A DNA stretch of 64,000 bases, taken from the NCBI RefSeq assembly GCF_020921035.1, contig NC_063152.1, forward strand, positions 28,767,903-28,831,902. Reading direction: 5' to 3'. A model generated the notes under the pieces. The model saw only the letters and a list, made by a program, of their open reading frames with translations, made no database searches and had not been told where the DNA came from. Source of the stretch: Rhodamnia argentea (taxonomy: Eukaryota; Streptophyta; Magnoliopsida; Myrtales; Myrtaceae). Shown in pieces: positions 35,926 to 49,573 of the stretch. The position numbers were made by a program, and so were the translations under genes. How positions within the stretch are numbered: the first letter of the stretch is position 1; each line of letters begins with the position of its first letter.

Positions 35926-38900
35926 TGATCATGGTGGAGATCAAAGACTGTGGTCCTGACATTAGCTGCGTCCGCGGAATTCTCGACTCGGTGGCTCTTC
36001 CGCGGTTAGCGACTCTCGTTCTTACTCTCCCTTTTAGAATTTTAGCATTTTGTGTGCAAATATCAGGGATGAATATAATGTGAGAATTCGAAGTTACGCA
36101 GTTGATGTTTGATCGTATCTCAGGGATCCCAGGGTGTTGTCTAGTCAGTTCCACCTTTTTGTTGCACCTGAAATTCGATCAAATGAGATTCTAGAATGCT
36201 AATCAGATAGTTTTCTTAGAAGTGTATGTTCTAATAACGAGGAAGACCCAGTTTTTGCGCTATATGATCTTCTTTTCTGTGCTGGAGAGACAAAATTCGA
36301 TGCTGATTCTTTCTACGTCGGGCTAGAATTCATGATCATGAGTTTCTCGTGTTTTTTCCTTTAAATGATCAATCATTGTAACTCCTTTTAGCTCAGCTGT
36401 TCGAACTTTTTGGTTTCGAGGTTAAAACGAACAACAGATGAGATAGGATTTGCAAGCATATGTGTTTTGTATATGTTCTTGTGAGCAGCACTTTAACTAC
36501 TTTTTCTTGAAATTGTTTTAGGCTTGGCCATGGTGAGAGTTTCTCTCTTACGGCATTACCAATGATTATAAAAGAGAAAAATACTGCCTATGCTTTCAAA
36601 TCCAAATTGTACATGATGATATCACAATTTTCTGGTCCAAACTCAAGATAATGTGACTACTTAATTGTCTAATCAAGCATTTTTTTTTTTTTTTGGTTTC
36701 TGCTCGACTTTTGTTGTTGTTTCTAATAGTTTAGGAGGACAAACATATGAAAGAACAGTTCAGGAAAGAGGACTTGTTTTATTTGACCTTATCATTTTGC
36801 ATTTCGATTCGAAAATTTTGTCTTTCATTCAGCATGGACGATAACTGTCATTGTGCTTGATATAACTCTTAACATGTTACATGGATCATTCAACATAAAT
36901 TACTTTGTCGATTCTCTATCTTTAGGAGGGAAACGGGACCCAGAAGGCGATCGACAATAGGAGGCTGGACGGAGGAGGAGGTTAGTACTTAGACATTACC
37001 TTGTTCTTTTGTTCTGTCAGTGGCTTCTTTATTGCAAAGGGGAATGCATAGTAAATTGATCGGTCTCCTCTCAGCAAGAATCACTTGGATTCTTAAGCAC
37101 AGGGATGGCAATGCAAAGTTCAACTTTGATACTAAAGCAATCTTTTCAGTGTCACATGTTTCTTAATTTTTCTTCTCTCCGTATGTTTAGCAGGTCCCCT
37201 AGGGAACTGATGAAAAAGAGAAGGCTTTGAATTGATAATGTCTTTTCAGTGTCATGTTGAAAGTTCATCTCTCATGTTGATGGTAGATTCGGCAAATTGC
37301 ATCCTTAACAGATTGCCATATATTTTCTCTTATCTGCAGGATAAAGTTTTGATAGCTGCTGTCCAGGAATATAATGGCAAGAGTTGGAAAAAGATCGGTG
37401 AGCTTATCTTCTCATTTCTGTTTAGTGATTTCCCAAGCACTCTTCTTTTGCCCCTGTATTCTTAATGATTGACTGCAAGTCAAAATCTTTTTGCACGTTA
37501 TTTTCTCTCTTTCACTGAGCATTTGATGGGATGTATCCTCCATAGCTGAAAGGGTACCGAATCGCAATGATGTCCAGTGCCTACATCGATGGAAGAAGGT
37601 CCTCGATCCTGATCTTGTAAAAGGACCTTGGAGCAAGGAGGTGCGCGCACAAATTTTTCTTCATTTAGGATACAGTTTCCCCTTCAATTACATAGAGATT
37701 CTCAAGGATGTATCTTTTGCTATTGACAGGAAGATGATCTTATTGTTGCACTTGTTTCAAAGAAGGGCGCAAGTAATTGGTCTGAAATTGCGAAACATTT
37801 GCCCGGTCGCATAGGCAAGCAATGTAGAGAAAGGTGTTCGACAACTGAGGCTAACTCTTCAGAAGTGCAAACTTGTTTCTGTTCAATTTATGGCCTCATT
37901 CTTAAGAACTTCACATTGTACATTCTTTTATGAGCTAAATGAAATTGTCCTCTCAGGTGGCATAACCATCTAAAACCCGATATCAGGAGGACTGCATGGA
38001 CCAAAGAAGAGGAACTGACACTTACTGAGGCTCACAAGGTGTATGGCAACAGGTGGGCTGAAATAGCCAAGTTACTAAAAGGAAGGTACGGCTACAAAGC
38101 CTTTACGTGATAATGATACTAAGGCGTAGAAAATTGAGAGACGGCGAAATTAGTTTCAACTACTAGATTAGGCATTTCTTCGATTCCTAATGAATAATTC
38201 GAACCAGGCCAAGTGTATAGCCAGTAAGCTTCTTTCAAAGCAACCAACCTAGTAGACAATCGTTCTTCATGTGCTAGAAATAATCACGATTTTGGTTCTG
38301 GTGATCGGTCCAAATTGGGATTTGTGTTATGCAACAAGGGTCTCAGGCACATTTTCTGCTTATTTGACCGCTGCACCTTTGTTTGATGGCAAAGAACCTC
38401 AATTTTTTGCTGTTATTGAGGTTCACATCCTTCGCATGGTATATTACAAGCCTATACTTGCAAATATTTGGCCTTTTATTCCCTGTATGCTTTGTTCAAT
38501 AAAAGTGTCTTTCTGTTTTGCTTAATCGCAGGACTGAAAATATGATTAAAAATCACTGGAACTGTTCATTGAGGAAGAGAGTTGAACATCAACTCCAGAA
38601 TAAGCAGATAGGAAAGCTGATTGATTTAAATTCTACCGTAGATGAAACTTGCGAATCTCCCAGAAATCAAGGAATCAATGTTCTGCATCTTCCATTTAGA
38701 GGAGTGTCCGAGAAAAGAGGCATTGGTACACATGAATCAACTGCCCAAAGGTAAAAGAATTTACTGATCTTATTTTCACTTGAGACCTCCAGATAATGTT
38801 AAATGACTAAGGGTCATTGACGTGTCAAACAGATCTTCTGTGGATCTTGCCAAGTTTTCATATTCCCAGGAGCAGCGCAACTCCAATAATCCCACGCACA

Positions 38901-39484
38901 CAATTACAGGAGTTTTTCTATCCATCTCTAGAGCTCCTCCCAACAATTTCCAGTCTCCTGACCGCAGCATGAAGCATTGTAAAATCCTAGATCTCAACAA
39001 ATGTCCAACTTCTTGGAGTTTTCCGAGTAGTCATGTTGGAAGGGTGGCGGGACCATTTTCCTCATGGACTCCACCAAGCCAAGCTCAAGAATCATCTTTG
39101 AAAAGCTGCATTTCCGATCCTCCAAGACATGTTCGAGAATTGTCTTTTGAAAGCTGCATTTCTGAATTAAAGAGTGCGGCAAAGAGTTTCAAAATCCCAT
39201 CTATTATAAGGAAGCGGAAATTTCAAACAACGAACAACAGAGAACATGGGAGTGAGACAGACAGCACTTCATCAATTGGCGAAAGCAAGGACGGTTTTAA
39301 CAACATGCGCAAATTGGTTTGTGATACTGATGTTACAAAAAGCAATGAACAGTACATGCCTAAGCAACTTTTCCCATCTCCTCCAAAGTCTCGAAAACTT
39401 GGAACTTCGGCTATAGGATCGGTTGGAAAGAACCTAGAGAATGCATTCAATGCTGCTGCTGAACCCACTGACCCTGGTAGCTGA
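35925..39484 (+). CDS. MYB3R2: Three-repeat MYB transcription factor (MYB3R type)
   Basis: R1R2R3-MYB; members bind MSA elements of G2/M genes as activators or repressors. Exons 35925-36004, 36926-36980, 37340-37397, 37546-37640, 37730-37833, 37957-38085, 38532-38750 and 38833-39484 join to 463 aa. R1 starts GGWTEEEDKVLIAAVQEYNG and ends VQCLHRWKKVL; R2 is KGPWSKEEDDLIVALVSKKG...GRIGKQCRERWHNHL; R3 is RTAWTKEEELTLTEAHKVYG...ENMIKNHWNCSLRKR. The intact R1 and the GRIGKQCRERWHNHL signature are specific to the 3R class. The tail is poorly conserved, serine-rich, with two near-identical SCIS motifs and LFPSPPKSRKL near the end. The MYB3R2 symbol rests on length and on its DGD2 neighbour in Arabidopsis (At4g00540/At4g00550, from memory); MYB3R3 or MYB3R5 are alternatives. 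A second ATG lies two codons in. Confidence 0.88.
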
Positions 39485-40823
39485 TGAAACCCATATCTTG
39501 ATGGGCGGACCCTGTAAATTCTGTATAGGGTAAGTAATCTAGGACATGCTAATTTCTTTGATCAGATATTGCACTTTCACTGAACGCGTAAGCGAGTACT
39601 GGAGTACCTAGCTTCTACGGTTATCACATGATCCGTGCGTTAATTTGATATGTCACAGTTATCGTATACACTTTAAGGAAAACAAACTTAAGCTGATTGA
39701 ATTTTTTTCCTATAGACTCAAGCACGTTTAGTGGAATGATTTCCATGCATAATCTCATACCTACATTGCCTGTTGATCAGTTCATACCATATAGGTGGCT
39801 GCTAATGACTTTTTATTTACCGACTCAATTTTTCTCCTCTCTTGCAGATTCGTTTTATCGACAGTACAGCAAAATTGTTTGGTTCAACTCTTACAACTTT
39901 CGATCTCTGTGGTCTGGACTATATATGCAGCCATTAAATTGACTGCTGCCTTTGTGATTATGGGCGTCGAGCGCTTATCTTTGGGAATAAGTCAGATAAT
40001 TTATGGGTTTCTTCGTCCCCTTGTTTTGCAGAAATGCAAGTTTTTGCTGGCATACATAAGAGATACTTGTATCTGAATATTGAGATTAGTTCTGATTTCT
40101 GATGATGTTGAAATTTGTTCCAACTTTGTGCATTAACATTCACATTGCTGTCTCCCTTTTGGTTGTTTTATTTGGTACCCTTTGCTATATGATGAAGAAC
40201 CAATTTGTTTTCAATTGGGAATCAGAAAGGAGGTTGAAATCATAAGCCTTCCAATCATTGCGTGGCGGAAGTATGGAACATTTTTTGATTCGCATTGTAG
40301 TTGTATCGATGATTTTTGCGGACTCGGAATCAGTGGCGTGCAAGTTGGCGGTGTCTATCGTCGCCGGCATCACTCGGACCATTTTGTGCATCAAGTTCGT
40401 GCTTTGTCAATTTTTTGCTCTTGTCAATGCTTTTCGAAAGTGATTAGCGATCTAGTTTAAATTATTTGTATATTATTGTTTGAATAACACTTTAATATCT
40501 TTCGTCTTAGCCAAAAAAAAAAAAAAAAGAATGAAGTTAACTCTTTCCTTTTCTAGAATTTCTTAAATCTTTACCATATTATGACGGAATTTTCATTTTC
40601 TTTAATTTCCCTGAAATTTTAAAGAATTGCTTTCCCACGGTGGCACAATTAATTAGAACTGAAACAGAAAAAGTTATTCGACAAAATTGATTAACAAAAT
40701 CAGGCGGCGCGCGAAACTATTTATGACGTCTTCGTTAAAAATGCTCCGAGCAAAAGGGAAACCGCAAAGCTCTGCCGTTCTATTTTCATACGCAGGTCGT
40801 CGTTATTTCTTTACTCCTCGACT
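39485..40823. other. Intergenic between MYB3R and thioesterase genes
   Basis: AT-rich; probably includes MYB 3' UTR and the thioesterase promoter. A 61-codon frame at 40258-40443 has hydrophobic content but no recognisable family and begins with a non-ATG codon, so it is not called. Confidence 0.5.
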
Positions 40824-42378
40824 ATGGCGACCGAGACTCTAGTGAAGATCTCGCAGGACGTCCCTCGCGAGCACGTGGACGAGATGGTCCGCTTCTTGGA
40901 GAGGACCGGAGCCTCGGATTCCATTCCGCCTCCGTACGCGGCCGCCGACGGCTACTCCGACCTCCTCTGCAGCTCCCTCAGAGCCGATCGAGTCCAGCGA
41001 GGCAAAGTGTCTTGCCTCCTCTCTGTCGGACCTCCACTCTTGGTTACTCTCCCTTCACTTTAGTCTGTTCCGTCAATTGGATTGGATTCCACTTGGAGTG
41101 GTTGTCGATTTTGATTGGCTTGGCTTTGTTATGCGTTGATGCGTGGTTAATTGCTTCGAGCTTTACGAGATATAACGGATATGCATGTTGAAAATACTGG
41201 CACGAGACGTTATGAGATTCGATAGCATTAGTTGGATGCTGCTCGTTTTGGTCCACAATTGGCGCAGAAGGTATGGGTCTCCGATGAACTGGACTTATTT
41301 GATTGCTTGCGATATCGTCTGTTCTGGTTGATTGACTGTTCATTCTTCTCATGGAAATGAATTCTAGATCAACGCTGTCGATTTAGAGGAATGACCAGCC
41401 TAATAGAGTTCAGTCAGCTGGAGTTCAGAGAGATTTGAGGAAATGGACACCTTATTATTCATTCCAGGGCTTGAACTTACTGAGAGACTGTGAGATTCAT
41501 TCTATTAATCAGTTGAAATAGTAGATAATTCACCACGTTTCATCCATATGATTTTAGGTTTCAAGTAACTTTGATGTTGTTCTGTGTCTGAATCTCGTAC
41601 GTGCCAGTGTGACTATCTAAAACCAATTATGTGCTTTAAAGCTTTGGCAGAAACTCTAGACTACGCATCAGGTGCAGTGTCAAAACAACAGATACTAAGC
41701 ACACTTGCATTTTGGATGGAATAATAACGGTACCACAGAGTTTGACACTAGTTAATGCTATGATTCCTCATTTTGCTCAACAACTGAAAAGAAGCTACTA
41801 GCTTTAACCAATCGAAGAGCACAATAATATATCGATTAGCTGCAACTAAATATCTCATATTTTCTTCAAATGCATTGGTGGATCGATGTTTCAATACTTC
41901 CCTCTGTTAACAACAATTGTATTGGTTCTCATGGTTGTATTGCAGAACGCGTATGGTGGACTGCACGGGGGAGCTGTTGCTGCTGTTGCAGAGAGAGTGG
42001 CAATTGGTTGCGCTAGAACAGTCATGCACAAGGATAAAGAGCTGTTTCTTGGCGAATTGAGCATTTCTTACCTCTCTGCTGCCCCTCAAAATGTATGTTT
42101 CTTTTCCCATCCATTGGTGGTTTTTAATTTTCCTTTTGATACTGTTCAGCAACGTTGAATTTATCCACTATTGATCACGGACGAGTTTATGGATTTCATG
42201 CTTATAGGACTTGCAACTTGTCTATTTTGTGTAGTCTGAGCTGATCATTGATGCTTCGGTGGTGAGGACCGGAAGAAATGTGACTGTAGTAGAGGTCAAT
42301 TTCAAATCGAAAAAGTCTGAAAAGCTTGCCTTTGCTGCTCGAGCTACCTTTTTTAATATGCCCCTTGCTAAGTTGTGA
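40824..42378 (+). CDS. Hotdog-fold acyl-CoA thioesterase (ACOT13-like)
   Basis: Small thioesterase of the 4HBT/PaaI superfamily, expected to hydrolyse acyl- or aryl-CoA thioesters, probably in peroxisome, mitochondrion or cytosol; no strong targeting signal seen. Exons 40824-41042, 41946-42092 and 42235-42378 join without phase shift to 169 aa. Exon 1 gives the N-terminal helix and first strand (DRVQRGKVSCLLSVGPPLL). Exon 2 begins with NAYGGLHGG, the hallmark loop of the family (residues 74-82), followed by the long hotdog helix (AVAAVAERVAIGCART). Exon 3 gives the last strands (IIDASVVRTGRNVTVVEVNF and AFAARATFFNM). Length is slightly above that of human ACOT13 (about 140 aa) and near plant members. 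Specific substrate not predictable. Confidence 0.88.
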
Positions 42379-45300
42379 GAATTTGAAGCCAATTCACGGA
42401 CAAAATCCATGTATCTTAACAAGAATTAAGATATTCATCCTGTTGCTGCATCAAGCACTAATGGTATGCCATCGTGGTATGTCGATAAACTACTACTCTG
42501 CTAGTGCCATATTGTGCTATATGTCTGCCATTTGACATTGCAGGTTAATTTGTGCATTTTTCTAGTTTCATGCCTTCCTGCAGAATATAGTGATGGACTC
42601 TGCAATATTTTGCTTGAATAGCCTTGATTCACTTGAGAGTGTAGGACCATCCTAGGAAGATGCTTTTTAGGTGGTTAGATGTGTCAACCTCTTCTGACGA
42701 AAAATAAAGATTCATAGAACTTCATGGATGAACAAGACCATCATTGTTGATCTTAATAATAACTCGGAAGAGGTTTTGTCGTAGTTTGGCTTTGTTGGCT
42801 GTTGTATTTGTGCGCTGAACGTCGTCAATGAGAGTGAAATTCTGAAGATTTGTTAGCGCTGATTACTTTCGCTTTATCACAGAATTAGAAATTTTGGGGA
42901 TCATGCCAAAAATTGAGCCTTCCTTGGCGGATTGTGGTGAGAATTATTCATTGTCAACTAGGCAAATCTAAGGAAATGTTATTGTGTGTGGTTAGTTGCA
43001 TGAGATTATGCTTATGAGGATTGGTTTATTATATTGATTTACCCCATGTGCGGAAACTGCAATTGTCTTTTTTAAGTATGTAGTCCGTGCTCAGAGTAAA
43101 AAAAAGAGTACTCTCCATTAGCTTGCGAAAAAATTTGAGGTATGCTTAGCTTGTTCCAAAAGCACCCTTTCGAGGTTTGAAGATGAGTATGCCTGTTGAG
43201 TTGGCGTGTAGCGCAACTTGGTAGATATATGGTGTCTCTGGGATTTCCGCGTTCTTTCCCTTGATCAACATTTCCTTTGTTTTGCCCAAAACATTTTGAA
43301 CTTCCAAAATTTGGAGCGTGAAGTGAAATCAAGTGAAATTATATCCTTTTCATGGAGGGTATTTCAATTCATTTTGTCAAATTAGGATCTTCAATGGAAT
43401 AATTCATGGTTAAATTGGTTGGACCAATAAAATGAAGTACAGAGACTAAGTTAGAAAAAAAAAAAACCTAATTGTTAATATTTTTATGATTACTACTGCT
43501 TGTACTATATATGATATGATATTTTTTTCTATAATACTTAAGCGAATAGTAAATATGTCGAATATTTTGCATTGACAAAAGCCATGAAATGAATTGTACT
43601 TAATTGCAAGATAAGTAAATTCTAAGATGTAAACTTATTTTGTTTCGTGAAAAATGAATAATTCGAAAAACTTAAAAAAAAAATAATCGCTTACAAAGAT
43701 GAATGAACGAAAAATATTTTATCTTTCATAAAGATATATAGATATAAATTGTTGTCGATAATGAAAATGTTTTCATTGACTAACTATTTCAAGCGAATAC
43801 AAGCAACTATTTTTTAAATTATTTATTTTTCACAAGACAAACTGAGCAATAGCGTCAGTGTCGTTTGTGTTGTTTGTGAAAAAAAGAAGGGATAGATTTC
43901 CTTTCACCTAAACAAAGTGAAAAAAAAAGGTCCATTCTAGAAGAGAAAATGACATCATGATTTGATTAGATCTCCATGAAATAATACATTTCGTAAGTAT
44001 AATGGATTTTGGTGAAGTTCATCTTTCTTGAAAAGTGGAAGGAAAACCCACTTTATCGGATTTATTGCTATTGCACTCTTCTTTTTAAATAATACTTACA
44101 GTACAACATATGTAAAATCAGTTAAAATAATGAGTTTGAATGAAAATTGGCTGCTTCACTGAGTAAATGAATGAAGAAATAGCACAAATCAGAAGGATTT
44201 TCATCTAGCGTCTTAAATGAAACACTACAGCTCCTCAGATGAGAAATCGCTGATTACAAATATCTATGATCTGTGTTGTATATGAAGGCCAGAAATAGCT
44301 TGCTGAAAATGGACTGTCTCACTTAGGGGAGTGGCAAGAGAAATTAGCTAACGTGCAGATAATGAACTCACAAACCCGATGAAAGCATTTTTAAGAAATC
44401 TGCAGAAACGAGAGGGAAAGCAATGATTCATCCTTCGTAAACCGCTATTCACCTTTCCATCTCCATCACCAGGACTCTGGTCTTCAAAGCGTGTGACATG
44501 CCACAAGAAATTCATGGATCCCCAAGGAAGGAAGTCTTTTCACATTCTCTCAGTAAAATCTCAGTTGCATTTCCAGTGAACCTTGTCGATCAATTCCCTT
44601 GTTTGGGCAGACGAAGTGATGAAGCCCCCATGATCACCTCGAACCATCTGAAGTACCGCAGTAGTGAGCACAAGAAAAGGAAGCAACATGAGCATCGACA
44701 ATTTCTAGCAAATATAAAACAAGAGAAGGTTACCTGTATATTGTAATATAAGAAGCTATTGAGAATTTTCTGAGAGAGGGTGAGATTTGGTTTAAAACGA
44801 TGGAAGAGGGGTTAAGGCCTACACAATCAACTGTGATCAATGACCCGTCTGTTTTCTTTTCGCTGACCTATCTGTTGCCTTAAATTGAACATCTGCGAGT
44901 CCTTCAGATCACAGAGCACCATAGAGCTCTTTCTACCACCACTACCAACGCCACCAAATGAAAAGTGGCCGTTCTATTTGATTCATAGGTGATCATGCAA
45001 ACAACTAAAGGGTTCTCTTTGACCTGACGGAAGTAGAGAGAGACTAGGGTATTGACCTGAAATTCTTTCCTGATCGACAAAAAAAGGGATGACAAGTAGA
45101 AGCATAGTATTGCAAGATGCAACTTCCAAATGCTAAAAGAAAGCTTGCCTGAGTAGACACAGGAGTCGGCGATGACAACTGGATTAGCTAGTGATCTGGC
45201 TAATTCAATTGGGAATTTTTCTGAGGATAGAAAAGCAGGCTCTGGCTATTGACATAAAGTATGAACTGATATTCATTACTTGAGAACAAGAATCAAAATG

Positions 45301-45414
45301 AAAACAATGATGGCACTGTTTCAAAGTGTTGGCAGAGACGAACTTAGAATTGCATGGTTCTAGTTAAACAAGAGAAGTACAGGTAGGTTTGATAATCTCA
45401 CCAACTTTAAGACC
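42379..45414. other. Intergenic, convergent 3' ends, nothing recognised
   Basis: Lies between the rightward thioesterase gene and the leftward cpFtsY gene. Short frames only; very AT-rich from about 43380 to 44200. Part near 45 kb may be 3' UTR of cpFtsY. No repeat family with clear ends was found. Confidence 0.5.
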
Positions 45415-48400
45415 TCATGCAAATATTGCATCAACAAAAGCCTCGGCATCAAAGGGTTGGAGATCTTCAACTCCTTCACCTACACCCACAAACTTAACAG
45501 GGATGCCCAGCTCATCTACCACACTGACCTGCAAACAGTGATTTGATGCTAAATCTTCAGCACATCTATTCGAAGAGGCAAAGCCGGACAGAGGCTGAAT
45601 AGACATTTAAAAATTGATGCCCACCACACAGCCACCTCTCGCAGAACCGTCAAGTTTTGTTAAAATGAAACCGGTCACCCCTACCACCTGCAAAAGTTCA
45701 GGATCAATGTCATTAATTGTGCCAGCTGTCAAATGTGAAATAAGCAACAAATTCAAAGAACTAGCCAGAATTCTCATTTGGGATTCCCATGGCGCTCATT
45801 CGAAACAAGTCAAAAAGGAAAAAATGAGTTACAGCAGACTAACTCTCTAATAGGACCTAACAAATAACCCGCTAGATCTCAGAAATTCTACAGAAAAAAA
45901 CAGGGTTCTCGGCTTTCAGCACTCCACTATATTAGAAGACAATACGAGCAAGAGCACAAGCAGATAGAAAAGACCTTTTGATTATCTCCAAGCATTTCCT
46001 CGCCACCTACCACCCATCAGCACCAAGAGGCCCTCAAATCATAATAAATACTATGGTTCATCACTTTAAAACTTTCAGTTCATGAAAACATAATATATAC
46101 TACAGACAATTAAGGGCTTTTGAGACGCTTCTTCCATGTTATGTCCCTCATCCTTTTAAGTTCTGAAAGTATAATTTATATTCTAATCGACCGTGCAAGT
46201 ACATATAAGTGAGAAGAAAGATATAGGTATTATTGAATACAATGATGAGAGCATGATATTACATCATTGAATTCTCTCGCCTGTGGAAGCATATTCAACC
46301 CTGTCGTCCCATCCAGAACTAATAAAATTTCCTGGAAAATTTGAAATAAGGTCTTCAGTAATTAGTCAACAACGAATAACCACAACAAATGCCATCGTTA
46401 GATCCAAAATATTGGAAGAGTTCATTCTTTTTGCTTTTAAAAAAGCGGCAAATGAATAGGAAACCTGAAATAAACCAAATGAAGAGATTCCAGATATAAT
46501 AAGCTTTTGCTTGTGACATGAAAAGATGAACTGTACATTTGGTGCACCACGAACCACTTTGGCAACAGCTTTCTTGCATGCGATCAGCTCTTCCATCAAG
46601 CTGTAGTTAGTGTGCAGACCTGAAAATGTAAAGGAGGCATCTCTCCTAAATTATGCCACTTAAACTAGCCAAGAGACTTAGACCCAAAAAACAAAAAACT
46701 AGCCAAGAGACTGTCCTAGAAAAACCAAGGAGTGATTGTGCTTACGTCCCGAAGTATCACATAAGACAACATCAAATCCTTGTTCTTTCCCTCTTTTCAC
46801 GGCCTGAGAGAGCACTATTCAGGAAGAACTTCTAAGATCATAGTCAGCATCATCAAACTAGTTTAACCAGTATAAGAGAGAATAATTCAACTGGAGATGT
46901 AGATAAAATTACATTCGACTCTTTCCCTCCAATCGTCTACCTGATGATGCTTTAGGCTTCTCTCCTTCAGCCACTACAATCTCACACCCAGTCCTCTCAG
47001 CCCAAATTTCAAGCTGATCAGTAGCAGCTGCTCTGAAGGTGTCACCTGCCGCCAGTAGAACCTAAGCCAATCTCCCATCATCAGGTGGTGCAGATGAAAT
47101 ACGAAAGAAATCTACAACACAGCTCATATAGAACGTTGTACTTGAATGTACTCCTTGATCGATAAATTATGCTGAACTCTTAATTAAAGGCATAAGGTTT
47201 GATCATCTCAGAGAAATGTTCGTGCAGGGAGGCAATCACCTTCGCTCCTTCTCTCTTTAGTCTATTAGCCAGCTTTCCTGCAGTGAGGTAATCAAAGACA
47301 TCAGCATTTTCCTTTTTGTTTTTATAAGAACAGCAGAACCTAATGTATTATATCTCTTGAAAGCAAAGAATGGTCAAGGTTAGTCCAGTGTAGAACATAA
47401 GAACATAACATCACAAGCAGCAGAATGATAAGAATGCACATGAGAGAGCAACTCATAGTTAACTACAACCAATTTTTGCAACGAAACTTCCATTTGGATA
47501 CAGCTTAATCAACTTCCTCCTAGTTTCCTTTGAAATTCTAGCAAGGAACCACACTACTTACCAAGAGACGTTGTTTTCCCGCCTCCATTAACACCAACAA
47601 TCATTACCACAGCCGGTTTCCTGATGATAATACATATCGAACATGAACAGTGTATTTCATGGCAAGAAAGAAACACTTAAGTATTGCTGAACCTGAAACC
47701 AAGTTGGAGTTCGGTTTTGCTCCCCATTTTGTTTAAAAACTCCAAAACACTCTTCTTCAATGCGTCCTACGGTCATACAACACACAAGGAGTCGATTTCC
47801 ATGTCAATCAACTTCTAAAAGAAAATTCCAAGTTTCAGAGAAGAATCAGATACACAACCAAAAACAAAGAGAGTTTGAAAGGGCCAATTAAACTATAAAA
47901 GGCTAACTTGATAACAGCATTCGCAAAAATCGACCAATTGTTTCAATTGAAGCTACCTTTATCTCAGCTCCTGATTTAAGCTTTCCTGCCAATATATCCT
48001 CGCGCAATCTATCCACAATCCTAATTGTAATTTTCGGACCAAAGTCGGCCACTAGCAGAGCCTGAAATCGATAACAAAACGTAAAGAACATGCAAAAGAG
48101 AAATGGAAACGGGACAACTGCTTCCAGGTAAAACAATCGAACCTTCTCTAGTTCTAGACACTACAAACTGAAACAAAACACTCTCCATAGGCGATACATG
48201 AAACAACAATACTTCTACGCACGACAAAGGAACCGCGCTGCTTCAACGCACTAAAAGCTTCAACGAAGCGCATAACCAAGCTGTACGAAATCGATCCTTT
48301 CATAATCGAATCCGGACTCTACATAGAATTAAAATTGAAGGACCTCTTCGAGTTCATCGAGGACGCGATCGGTGTCGGCGAGGTTCCAGTAAAGAAGGAG

Positions 48401-48694
48401 CTCGTCGATGACCGCGAGATTGTCTCTGGTCTTCGAGAATCCAGAAAATATCTTCTCGACGTCGCTCTTCGCCTTCTCCTTCATCAGCCGGCCAAGCCGA
48501 GTGAAGAAGCCTGTCTGGCTGGCCGAGCACCTGAACCTGGAATCGGCCGGTCGAGAGATCGAGGACGCAGTGGACCGGCTCGGCGGGAATTGGAAGAGAA
48601 GGCCAAGTGGCTGTGGCTGTGGCTGCGTCTGCGGCGGCGGCTTTGAAGGCTTGGAGATGAGGGAGAGATGACTCGAAGCAGAAGGTGAAGCCAT
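45415..48694 (-). CDS. CPFTSY: Chloroplast SRP receptor cpFtsY
   Basis: SRP-family GTPase that docks cpSRP54/43 complexes at the thylakoid and passes light-harvesting proteins to Alb3. Eleven exons: 48694-48344, 48061-47957, 47766-47693, 47620-47562, 47277-47240, 47061-46941, 46814-46746, 46619-46537, 46331-46263, 45687-45625, 45528-45415; 1146 nt, 381 aa. Residues 1 to about 55 are Ser/Pro/Gln-rich and basic, a transit peptide that is not conserved in sequence; the mature part starts near [20 protein letters not shown], the membrane-associating amphipathic region of plant cpFtsY. The N domain has [11 protein letters not shown]-domain motifs are all present: P-loop GVNGGGKTT (186-194), DTFRAAA (216-222), DTSGR (269-273), TKLDG (333-337). 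The last residues [12 protein letters not shown] are typical. Confidence 0.97.
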
Positions 48695-49573
48695 GGATGG
48701 TTCTCTTCTCAGTCTCAGTTCTTCTCACTTTGGAAGCTCTGTGTTCGAAGACGATGATATGCGCTCCGGAAAAGTGTGGATAAACCGAGCATGTGATACG
48801 TTGTCGTTTAGGTAAAATAAGCTGCAAAATGTTCTTTTCCTCTTTTCTCCCTTTTTAGACAATGTCTTTCTTCCTCTCTTCAAATCCAACCAATGTCAGC
48901 CAAGATTGATTCTAGAAAATTAGATCTTAATCTTATTTCAAGAACATATGGAGATGCATGTACAATTTCAAGATAAACACACACGATCTTCTACCACACT
49001 TCCGTCAAATTTTCATCTTTATTATCAATTTATTTTAGGCATGAGTTGAAACTATAATCAAACGAGTTAAGATATGTCTCTATTCGAAGCTAGCATCTAC
49101 TAGCAAGGCTAACAATGGCGCATGTAGGATTGGAAGCGGGGACATTAAAATTACACATGTTGAAGATTTTAATACATTGTTTCCTTCTAGGTGAATTACA
49201 TTCTACCTAATGCCCTAAAAGGGTTTGCCCTCTTATGCTGATGCTGGCACCAAACAACGTCCAAGTCCCCAGTCGTCGACTCAATTGACAGAGGTCGAGA
49301 GAGAAGTGGCAGCGACAAAAGAGAAGTGACATAGACAAAGAATCACTAAGTGTCGAGAGCTAATAGTCGACAAATCTAGTTAGTCAGTAGGAAAACCAAT
49401 TTTAATTGATCGATGATACAGGTGGGATTAGATAAGCCTTGGAGTAGAGTGCCAACAATGAGAGTTGATTCAAACTACAAAAGAAGTCTCGGATGAAACC
49501 ATCGGAGAGTCATAGTAAAGAAGAAAATTGGCGCAACCAACATGTAATGGAGCCAAAGATCCACTGGTGATGG

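Noticed and set aside
40258-40443. 61-codon hydrophobic frame between MYB3R and thioesterase
   Set aside because: No ATG at its start, no homology recognised, and it lies in probable UTR or promoter DNA.
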